Position numbers and translations under genes: made by a program. Under the pieces are notes generated by a model. That model was not told the origin of the DNA and did no database searches. It saw only the letters and a list, made by a program, of their open reading frames with translations. A stretch of DNA of 40,333 nucleotides, taken from assembly GCA_964410485.1 (NCBI GenBank), contig CAYPHJ010000038.1:1-40333 (forward strand), in the 5' to 3' direction. Shown here piece after piece: positions 34,817-40,333 of this stretch; the stretch's first letter is position 1, and each line of letters opens with the position of its first letter. The DNA is from CAYPHJ01 sp964410485 (GTDB taxonomy: Bacteria > Desulfobacterota > Binatia > UBA9968).

Positions 34817-35053
34817 TCAGAGACCCAAAATACGTTCCAGTTTTCCCCGGTCAAACCCAACCACGACCTCCCCGCCGACGAGAATTACCGGCGTTGCCCT
34901 TCGACCAGTCTTTTCTGTAAGCTCCAGCAAAGCTTCCGGGTCTTCCGCCACGTTTTTGTCTGTGAACGGAATTTTGTGGTGTGAAAGAAACTCTTTCACC
35001 GAGTTGCACGAGGCTCAGCCCGTGGCAGAGTACACAGTAACATTCTTCTCCAT
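34817..35053 (-). CDS. glutaredoxin-like selenoprotein (Sec13, UxxC)
   Basis: 78 aa if UGA at 35017-35015 is selenocysteine. Start ATG 35053 has GGAGG seven bases upstream, far better than any start after the UGA. N-terminus VTVYSATG-U-ASC matches the glutaredoxin active site (VxxYSxxxCxxC) with UGA in the first Cys position and Cys16 kept. The remainder is normal for the family: VKEFLSHHKIPFTDKNVAEDP, RATPVILVGGEVVVGFDRGKLERIL with the cis-Pro TPV. A hairpin with a GG-starting loop lies 9 nt after UGA. Located between merF and the zinc-ribbon gene, it may reduce metal-thiol adducts or hand Hg(II) on. Confidence 0.85.
34989..35005 (-). promoter_or_regulatory. candidate SECIS hairpin of the glutaredoxin-like gene
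   Basis: Minus strand: AACTC (35005-35001), loop GGTGAAA, GAGTT (34993-34989). Five perfect pairs with a 7-nt loop starting GG, beginning 15 nt after the UGA. Weaker than the other two hairpins but with the right position and loop composition. Confidence 0.6.
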
Positions 35054-35075
35054 CGCAAGTCCTCCAAGCTCTATA

Positions 35076-35306
35076 TTACCTTCGCCGATTCTTTCGCATG
35101 CCCATCCACCCATAAGCGGTCAACAGAAGAAACAATCCAAGTAACGGAAACAGGACATAGTCCAAATAGGGAAGGATTGCGGCCATGCCGACAAGCCCCA
35201 GCATAATAACGAGCACTGGAGTAAAGCAGCAGATGGCGACGACAATGGAACCCCAAAGACCCGTCCTGAAGCACTTCTCTCCCGCTCTCCTAGGGTCCAC
35301 GCCCAT
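35076..35306 (-). CDS. merF: mercury transport membrane protein MerF
   Basis: 76 aa from ATG 35306; a GTG at 35327 would give 83 aa, nearer the usual MerF length. Two membrane helices. VVAICCFTPVLVIMLGLVGMA contains the vicinal Cys pair that takes up Hg(II) from MerP, and YLDYVLFPLLGLFLLLTAYGWM is the second helix, as in MerF. The second Cys pair of classical MerF near the C-terminus is absent (GMRKNRRR ends the protein). It begins within the 3' end of merP. Confidence 0.85.
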   Translation of the reverse strand: MGVDPRRAGEKCFRTGLWGSIVVAICCFTPVLVIMLGLVGMAAILPYLDYVLFPLLGLFLLLTAYGWMGMRKNRRR

Positions 35307-35674
35307 CCTTTCGGTTCTCGGAGCCACCGCTCTTTTGGGCTTCGGATCTCTCGTTCATTCGTCCTCTAACTTGCGCGCGAAACCCCAAGTTGTTGACAGC
35401 CTGAATCATCTCCTCGACCGCTACCGTGCCGGGTGCGTAGTGAACGACGGCGCGCTTTTCGCCGAAGCTCACCTCGGCTTTCTTCACTCCGTCGAGCCCT
35501 TCCAGGCCGTTTGACCGCGACGGGTCAAGTTCCTCACGTCATGCCCTCAATATCGAGTGTTACGGTCTTAAGATCGCTGGGATCAGCCGCATGGATAGGA
35601 GAAGCGGGCAGCGCAATCAACCAAATGCTGAACCGTAAAGAGACGGACATTAAGAACATGGCCGTAGATTTCAT
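35290..35674 (-). CDS. merP: periplasmic mercury-binding protein MerP with two in-frame UGA codons and a frameshift
   Basis: Start ATG 35674, 17 bp after merT. A signal peptide (MKSTAMFLMSVSLRFSIWLIALPASPIHA) is followed by the HMA domain: TLDIEGMT-UGA-GT-UGA-PVAVK. UGAs at 35536-35534 and 35527-35525 occupy exactly the two Hg-binding Cys of GMTCxxC. The rest of MerP (NGLEGLDGVKKAEVSFGEKRAVVHY ... AVNNLGFRAQV) is in another frame from about 35510, so a change equivalent to two missing bases in an A-run (GTCAAAC) is needed. Either sequencing or assembly error or real decay explains the shift. Expected product about 128 aa with an unusual 30-residue hydrophilic tail. Two Sec residues would make a U-x-x-U mercury site. 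Less secure than the other UGA genes. Confidence 0.7.
35511..35528 (-). promoter_or_regulatory. possible SECIS hairpin in merP
   Basis: Minus strand TTGACC (35528-35523), loop CGTCGC, GGTCAA (35516-35511): six perfect pairs, G second in the loop. The loop starts only 12 nt after the first UGA, and the second UGA lies inside the stem, so the fit to a standard bacterial SECIS is imperfect. Confidence 0.4.
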
Positions 35675-35691
35675 GCTTAACCCCAATGGAA

Positions 35692-36045
35692 TTACATCAC
35701 TCCTTGTAAAATCTCCGACGTCAGCTCCGGATATAGATCTAAGAGAATTGCCAAGCTCACGACGATGGTGGCGAAAATCAACAGCGTCAAGTTGGTTTTT
35801 CGTCCTGCAACGGCGCAACCGAGAGCGTTGCACCGCCGCTTTTCCCGAAAATAGAAAAAATACCCGAGACTTACCCCGATAACCCCGATGGGCAGAAAAA
35901 TGGCCCGGTACTGCATTGTCACCATCATAAAAGCTCCGCTTCCTAAGCCCAGAAGAACGACCGTTAAAGGCAAGACGCAGCAAAGCGACGCGACTACAGC
36001 CGAGAGAGAGCTCACCAGGCCGGCCTTGAGGCTACTCAGATTCAT
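35692..36045 (-). CDS. merT: mercury transport membrane protein MerT
   Basis: 117 aa from ATG 36045, two bases after the regulator stop. Three membrane helices; VVASLCCVLPLTVVLLGLGSG holds the vicinal Cys pair of helix 1, and FREKRRCNALGCAVAGRK has the second Cys pair in the cytoplasmic loop, the two mercury-transfer sites of MerT. It accepts Hg(II) from MerP and moves it inward, classically to MerA, which is broken here. Confidence 0.88.
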   Translation of the reverse strand: MNLSSLKAGLVSSLSAVVASLCCVLPLTVVLLGLGSGAFMMVTMQYRAIFLPIGVIGVSLGYFFYFREKRRCNALGCAVAGRKTNLTLLIFATIVVSLAILLDLYPELTSEILQGVM

Positions 36046-36047
36046 TC

Positions 36048-36398
36048 TCAACTCGCTTTGATCCGCGTGCAGGCGTAGAGATTTTCCGCATGATCCGCGA
36101 TCACCTGCCTGGCAAGCTCCACGATCTTTTTCACCCGATCGTCGGTGATCTGATAGTAGATGCTGGTGCCCTCTTTGCGTGAGGTAATATAGCCGCACCA
36201 TTTCAGGCAGGCCAAATGATTCGAGATATTGCTTTGTGGTATCGTAAGCAGCTTTATGAGATCCGAAACGTTGCGCTCCTTTTCGAGAAGGGCTTCAACG
36301 ATCCGGATTCTCGTTGAATCCCCCAGCCCTTTAAAAAACTTCATCAGGATCTCGTCTGAATCCGCCAGCGCTGCCGGCTTTTGCCTTGGTCTCGCCAC
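36048..36398 (-). CDS. ArsR/SmtB-family metal-responsive repressor (CmtR-like)
   Basis: 116 aa from GTG 36398 with GGAG ten bases upstream; a TTG at 36407 would add three residues but leaves no ribosome-binding spacing. Winged helix (FKGLGDSTRIRIVEALLEKERNVSDLIKLLTIPQSNISNHLACLKWCGYI). Cys pair CLKWC in the recognition helix and a third Cys near the C-terminus (LYACTR) match the Cys57-Cys61-Cys102 arrangement of CmtR, a Cd/Pb sensor, rather than the CVC of ArsR. It is the first gene of the mer cluster and presumably represses it until a soft metal binds. Confidence 0.88.
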   Translation of the reverse strand: MARPRQKPAALADSDEILMKFFKGLGDSTRIRIVEALLEKERNVSDLIKLLTIPQSNISNHLACLKWCGYITSRKEGTSIYYQITDDRVKKIVELARQVIADHAENLYACTRIKAS

Positions 36399-36436
36399 AA
36401 GTTCCAAACTCCATCAGTAAATTTTAATATAAGAAT

Positions 36437-36466
36437 ATAACAATCAAAAAGCTGACCCTTTGTCAA
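36437..36466 (-). promoter_or_regulatory. promoter and likely operator of the mer/ars cluster
   Basis: Minus strand TTGACA (36466-36461) and TGTTAT (36442-36437) with an 18-nt spacer, followed by an AT-rich repeat TTATATTCTTATATTA overlapping the -10 and start site, as expected for an ArsR/SmtB operator. A transcript from about 36430 would have a leader of about 30 nt. Confidence 0.6.
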
Positions 36467-37077
36467 TACTCAGCCCAGTTCCGGCAATACGGGCTCAAAT
36501 AGCCCGGGATTATTTCCCGCGTTTAGAGGAAAACGTACGGCGGAGTGTCATCGAGGGGTGCGCTTGGCTTGGCGCGCCATTTTTTGAGCCTCGATTAACC
36601 GACGACTTTTCTCAACCCATGGAATACGCCGTCAGCCGCCGCGGCAAAGGCCACGTGTGTACCAAGGCCGCGGAGGTGTGCTTCAATCGGGAATTGCTGG
36701 GGAGGGGGTGCAGTTTTTAACAAAGTATTCATTAGTTCATCGACGAGAAGCAGATTCCCGACTTGCTCTAATCAATCGTGCCGATCGCGCCGCCGATCAT
36801 CCCGTAAGTCAGATCTTTTACAAATCTCGCATTTGTTGTGTTCTGCTGTTTCATTGTTATTTCCGTGCTGATCAAATCATCAGTGAATCGTGACGAGCAA
36901 TCAATGGGCCACAAGATCGACCCCGCTTTGCTGCGCGAATTCTAGCTTTATTCGAGAAGGTGTTTCAGCACGGAGCACCGGGTCGGCGCTAGTCGCCTGA
37001 CATTGGGACGATTACGAAGCGCAAGAGAGCCCGATCCCCGACCAAACGTTCTCGTTATCCCAACACGTAAGCCGTGC
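36467..37077. other. 610-bp region without a recognisable gene
   Basis: One plus-strand frame (36460-36720) encodes 86 residues with a Cys-containing C-terminal half but no family I know, no ribosome-binding site and a start within the mer promoter. I do not annotate it. The rest shows many stops in all frames. It may be degraded DNA between the mer cluster and the membrane protein gene. Confidence 0.35.
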
Positions 37078-37548
37078 TTAAGCGCGCCGGGTGAGCCCCG
37101 GAATTCCCTGCGTCAACATTGCAAAGCCGCCGCCCAGGATCACGCCGTAGATGAGGTGGCCGACGAGGCTACCCATTGCAACCGGCCGCATTGGCTCCAT
37201 CATAAGGGGGGCAAAAGCCGGCATCCCGAGCAGCAGCGGCATAAGGATTAGCCCGCCCAAGATCCACCAGACAAAACCGTAGCCTGCGCCCCATCTGATG
37301 GCGGGAGCAAATCGATGTGAACGACTCCCGAGCAGCCAGCCAAAGATGGCTCCGATAACGGCGCTATTAAACAAGTGGTAAACCCACCCGACAGCGATGC
37401 TCTCGGAGCCTATTACTGCGGCCACCATTGCCATCATCGGCATTCGCCCTCCGTCAGGGGTCGGAGCAGTCATCATTTGCATCATGATTCCGAAAACAAT
37501 GCCGCCCAAGAGACCCGAGGCAACTCCATTCAGAACATCAGAACGCAT
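37078..37548 (-). CDS. hypothetical Met-rich membrane protein
   Basis: 156 aa from ATG 37548. Four hydrophobic segments. The N-terminal part is Gly- and Met-rich (GIVFGIMMQMMTAPTPDGGRMPMMAMV), and another Met-rich loop is MMEPMRPVAMGSLVGHLIYGVILG. The pattern suggests a small four-helix membrane protein of the DUF6789/YagU-like kind, with His and Met residues that might contact copper; I cannot assign it firmly. It faces away from csoR. Confidence 0.65.
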   Translation of the reverse strand: MRSDVLNGVASGLLGGIVFGIMMQMMTAPTPDGGRMPMMAMVAAVIGSESIAVGWVYHLFNSAVIGAIFGWLLGSRSHRFAPAIRWGAGYGFVWWILGGLILMPLLLGMPAFAPLMMEPMRPVAMGSLVGHLIYGVILGGGFAMLTQGIPGLTRRA

Positions 37549-37898
37549 GATTATCCCTCCTCGTTTTTTAGTTCCTTCTTGAGTAATAAACGCCTCGATT
37601 CGTTTTTGGTTCCCGAAAACGGGTAGAGCCGAAGCCGACGCCGGTCCCGTTTACTGCCTCATCACAAGGGTTACCGTTACAAAATAAAAGCAGGACGAAG
37701 TCGCGCATGCCGCTATAAAATAGAACGTTTCAGAAATGGGACACTCTAGACGGCAGCGCTGAACTTCGCATAACTGTGTTTCAGAAGCGCGAAACTAACC
37801 CTGCCCGGGAAGACGGCCCGGATCATTCCGGTAAACTCATCGCTAAAGTGTGAATAATCCGCCCTACGGCACGTGAGTTGCGTGATCGAACACTGATG

Positions 37899-37922
37899 TT
37901 GACAGATACGGGAAGGGGGTAT
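37899..37922 (+). promoter_or_regulatory. candidate CsoR-family operator and -35 element
   Basis: TTGACA at 37899-37904 is followed by ATAC (37906-37909), a G-rich 9-mer GGGAAGGGG, and GTAT (37919-37922). An A/T-rich inverted repeat around a G-tract is the form of CsoR/RcnR operators. A weak -10 (TAGGTA, 37922-37927) would place the operator between -35 and -10. The remainder of 37549-37952 shows no gene. Confidence 0.55.
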
Positions 37923-37952
37923 AGGTATATACGAATTGGAGGTTGTTCATTG

Positions 37953-38249
37953 ATGGCCAATGGAAAAGAGAAGATCCTGCCCCCGGTCAGCGAGGAGTCA
38001 CTCCAGAGGCTGAACCGAATCGAGGGGCAAATTAAAGGCATTCAAAAAATGGTCGAAGACGGACGCTACTGTGTCGAGGTTCTGGGCCAGATTTCCGCGG
38101 CTCAGGAGGCGCTTCGGGGCGTCGGAAAACTGATCATGCGCAATTATTTGGAAAACTGCGTCACCAGTTCGCTTCGATCCGGGAGCAATAAAAAAGCGGA
38201 GCAGACTTATTCCGAGCTAATGGACGTCATCTATAAATTCGCGAAGTGA
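37953..38249 (+). CDS. CsoR/RcnR-family metal- or persulfide-sensing repressor
   Basis: 98 aa from ATG 37953, with GGAGG ten bases upstream. All-helical CsoR fold: RLNRIEGQIKGIQKMVEDGRYCVEVLGQISAAQEALRGVGKLIMRNYLENCV. Cys40 and Cys69 match the two Cys of CsoR, but the third Cu(I) ligand His (four residues before the second Cys) is Tyr65. A Cys-x-Cys set without His resembles persulfide sensors (CstR) more than copper CsoR, although other metals are possible. It likely controls the P-type ATPase gene downstream. Confidence 0.88.
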   Translation: MANGKEKILPPVSEESLQRLNRIEGQIKGIQKMVEDGRYCVEVLGQISAAQEALRGVGKLIMRNYLENCVTSSLRSGSNKKAEQTYSELMDVIYKFAK

Positions 38250-38280
38250 AGAAAACGAGACAGGGTCAAAAAACCCACGT

Positions 38281-38372
38281 GTCATCCTGAACGAAGTGAA
38301 GGATCTGCTTTGCGTTTTGTTTCGAACATCGGAAAAAGCAGATTCTTCGTCGCTACGCTCCTCAGAATGACA
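38281..38372. repeat. dispersed palindromic repeat, copy 3
   Basis: Opposite orientation to copies 1 and 2: starts GTCATCCTGAACGAAGTG and ends CTCCTCAGAATGAC. It lies between csoR and the metal ATPase. The 92-bp length equals copy 1. It could reduce read-through or shape mRNA stability between the two genes. Confidence 0.8.
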
Positions 38373-38532
38373 TTAGGCCACGGTCTCTCAAGAAGACAAA
38401 ATATAAAGAATGGCTTAAGCGCAGCGAAACATAGAGACTCGCGGCTGATTGCGAAAATAGAACTTTCGAGAGGAGAGGAAGGGGAAGAAGGAAAGGGACG
38501 ACAGGTTCCGACACAGGCTCGAATTGAGAGCG

Positions 38533-40333
38533 ATGGAAAAAGTTCAGTACAAGATCGGCGGCATGTCTTGCTCGTTTTGCACTGAGACGATCAAGCGAGC
38601 GGTCGGACGGATAGACGGGGTGCGGGAGGTTCACGTAAGCCTCGCTTATGAGGAAACCCTGATTGAATTTGATCCCTCCAGGGTCGAACCTCAGCAATTC
38701 AAAGACGCCATTGCTGCCGTGGGATATACGGTCAGGGACCCAGAAAAGGTGCGGACCTTCGAAGAAGAGGAAGCGGAAATCCGCCAGGAAAGAGACCGCT
38801 TGATCATCGCCGGATCCCTTACTGGAGTCGCCCTTCTCCTGATGCTGCTCATGTGGGTCGGCCGCATGTTTCCCTACATCGAATGGATCACGCTCGGCCT
38901 CGCCCTCGTGACCGTGTTCATCGTTGGCTGGCCTATTCTAAAAATGGCCTGGGGCTCACTTCGGCGCGGCATTTTGAATCAACATGTTCTTTTGGAGTTC
39001 GCCGCTTTTGGTGGTCTCGCCGGTGGCATTCTAGGGTTCTTTTTTCGTGAGTTTCCCGCTCCAGACTTTTTCGGAGTCGCCGTTTTCGTCACCACGTACC
39101 ACATTCTCAGTCAGTACACCTCGCTCCACGTGCGCACCCGCAGCTCCCAGGCCGTGCGCAAGCTACTCAGTCTCCAGCCGAATACGGCGATCGTGATCCA
39201 CAATGGTAAAGAGAACGAAATGCCGATCGACGGGGTCCAAGCGGGAGACTTGATAAGGGTCAAGCCCGGCTCGCAGGTGCCTGTCGATGGAATCGTTGTC
39301 GAAGGGGCATCGGCCGTCAATGAAAGCCTGGTGACGGGCGAGCCGATGCCGAAGGACAAGTCCAAAGGGGATGAGGTCATTGGAGGCTCCGTCAATCAGA
39401 CCGGCACGCTCGTCGTTCGCGCAACCAAGGTAGGTAACGAAAGCTTTCTCGCGCAGGTTGCAAGGCACATTCAGGAAGCGCGGGCGCTGAAGCCAAGCAT
39501 TATACAACTGGTAGATCGAATCCTCATTTATTTCGTCCCCGGCGTCCTTGCGTTCGCTGGGCTAGCGATCCTGATCTGGACTGTCGGCGCGTGGCTGTTG
39601 ACGGGACAACCCGATCTGATTCGTGCAACTTACGCAGCCCTGGCCGTTCTTGTCATGGGGTACCCTTGCGCTCTTGGCATGGCCACTCCGCTCGCCATGA
39701 TCCGCGGCGGCGGGGAGGCGGCATTGAAGGGCATCCTCATGAGAACCGGCGAAGCATTCCAGGTCTTCAAAGATGTCAAGAAGGTCGTCCTCGATAAGAC
39801 AGGAACGATCACTGCCGGCAAGCCGCGGGTCGAAGACATCGTAGAGTTTGACGGCAGCTCGGAAGCGATCCTGGCACTTGCCGCAAGCGCGGAAAGACCA
39901 TCCGAGCATCCGCTGGCTCAGGCTGTTATGGAACGGGCGGAAGAAATGGGTTTGGTGCTTAAAGACACGCTCGAGTTCCAAGCAGTCGCGGGTGGAGGTG
40001 TCCGGGCGCAAATCGAAGGCAGAGAAGTTCTCGTCGGAAGTCTGCGCTTTTTGCGCGAGCAAGGCGTAAATGTCGTTGTCGCGGAACAAACAGCCGCCGC
40101 GTTTCAGGCCGAGGCCAAGACGGTGATCGGGGTCTCCGAAAACGGAAACCTCAACGGCCTTCTCACCATCACGGACAGCCTCAAAGAAGATGCGGCGGAC
40201 GCAATCCGGCGGATAAAAGAGGCAGGGCTTACACCGGTCATGATCACGGGAGACAATCCGGAAACGGCCAAAGCGGTAGCCGGCAAAGTGGGCATAGAGG
40301 AATTCTACGCGCAGGTTTTGCCCCAGGACAAAG
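38533..40333 (+). CDS. P1B-type heavy-metal ATPase with YPC in place of CPC (3' end outside window)
   Basis: The first 600 residues are present; the gene runs off the window. The N-terminal HMA domain has MSCSFC (Cys13, Cys16). About six membrane helices precede the actuator motif NESLVTGEP. The metal-site motif in the next helix is VMGYPCALGMATP: Tyr377-Pro-Cys379 instead of Cys-Pro-Cys. Phosphorylation site DKTGT has D421, and SEHPLAQAV (HP motif) and MITGDNPETAKAV follow. Members with CPC move Cu(I); the Tyr substitution should change ligand set or specificity. Start ATG 38533 gives the HMA fold from residue 3. Downstream of the CsoR-like repressor. Confidence 0.9.
   Translation, partial: MEKVQYKIGGMSCSFCTETIKRAVGRIDGVREVHVSLAYEETLIEFDPSRVEPQQFKDAIAAVGYTVRDPEKVRTFEEEEAEIRQERDRLIIAGSLTGVALLLMLLMWVGRMFPYIEWITLGLALVTVFIVGWPILKMAWGSLRRGILNQHVLLEFAAFGGLAGGILGFFFREFPAPDFFGVAVFVTTYHILSQYTSLHVRTRSSQAVRKLLSLQPNTAIVIHNGKENEMPIDGVQAGDLIRVKPGSQVPVDGIVVEGASAVNESLVTGEPMPKDKSKGDEVIGGSVNQTGTLVVRATKVGNESFLAQVARHIQEARALKPSIIQLVDRILIYFVPGVLAFAGLAILIWTVGAWLLTGQPDLIRATYAALAVLVMGYPCALGMATPLAMIRGGGEAALKGILMRTGEAFQVFKDVKKVVLDKTGTITAGKPRVEDIVEFDGSSEAILALAASAERPSEHPLAQAVMERAEEMGLVLKDTLEFQAVAGGGVRAQIEGREVLVGSLRFLREQGVNVVVAEQTAAAFQAEAKTVIGVSENGNLNGLLTITDSLKEDAADAIRRIKEAGLTPVMITGDNPETAKAVAGKVGIEEFYAQVLPQDK

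Noticed and set aside
35510..35512. Programmed frameshifting in merP
   Set aside because: Standard -1 slippage would enter the wrong frame; only a +1 or -2 shift works, so an indel in the A-run is the simpler explanation.
36460..36720. 86-residue plus-strand frame as a gene
   Set aside because: No ribosome-binding site, no recognisable family, and its start lies in the mer promoter.
1..40333. tRNA-Sec, other tRNA, CRISPR, transposase or phage genes
   Set aside because: Reading intergenic regions on both strands showed no T-loop-like GGTTCGAATCC motif, no regular direct-repeat array and no transposase or integrase motifs.

Overview
The window reads as chromosomal DNA of an uncultured, moderately GC-rich, Gram-negative bacterium. 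Hopanoid genes (hpnN, hpnJ), a PagL-like lipid A deacylase, dispersed GTCATTCTGAG-type repeats and several probable selenoproteins fit the Desulfobacterota/Binatota/Methylomirabilota-like soil lineages. This assignment is an inference from gene content. No rRNA, tRNA, CRISPR array, transposase or phage gene was seen.

Layout. (1) 0.2-2.3 kb: a NarL/DevR-type two-component pair on the minus strand. (2) 2.7-5.0 kb: an operon of a Tat-exported DUF3179 protein, a membrane protein and a peroxiredoxin-like redoxin whose CxxC is encoded UGA-x-x-Cys. (3) 5.3-6.7 kb: an ECF sigma factor with its zinc-finger anti-sigma. (4) 6.9-13.3 kb: an arsenosugar-type cluster (ArsM, ArsS, a TVP38/disulfide-reductase fusion, two glycosyltransferases). 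(5) 13.5-23.7 kb: transketolase, RpiB, a transaldolase-glucose-6-phosphate isomerase fusion, 6-phosphogluconate dehydrogenase, Zwf, glucokinase and 6-phosphogluconolactonase, which together cover the oxidative and most of the non-oxidative pentose phosphate pathway. (6) 23.7-29.9 kb: HpnN and HpnJ, PagL-like and DUF1360 proteins. (7) 29.9-36.4 kb: a long minus-strand mercury/arsenic cluster: ArsR/CmtR-like regulator, MerT, MerP, MerF, glutaredoxin-like protein, zinc ribbon protein, MerE-like peptide, ATP/ADP-translocase-like carrier, a wrecked MerA-like reductase, an ACR3-like arsenic exporter and an ArsM-like methyltransferase. (8) 37-40.3 kb: a membrane protein, a CsoR-family repressor and a P1B metal ATPase that runs off the end.

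Main result. Four genes contain in-frame UGA exactly where the family has a functional Cys: the redoxin (UPYC), the ArsM-like methyltransferase (U205), the glutaredoxin-like protein (UASC) and MerP (UGTU, which also carries a frameshift). Three have a compact hairpin with a G-starting loop just downstream, as expected of a bacterial SECIS. The Cys-containing ArsM paralogue in the same window is an internal control for the methyltransferase. I infer a selenocysteine-using host with a selenoprotein-rich mercury/arsenic handling system. No sel genes are in the window.

A second result is a shared promoter, GGGAACT with GTTA 17-18 nt after GGAAC. It lies upstream of the ECF sigma gene itself, of the divergent arsM and of the DUF3179-redoxin operon, which suggests one ECF regulon covering arsenic methylation and the secreted selenoredoxin.
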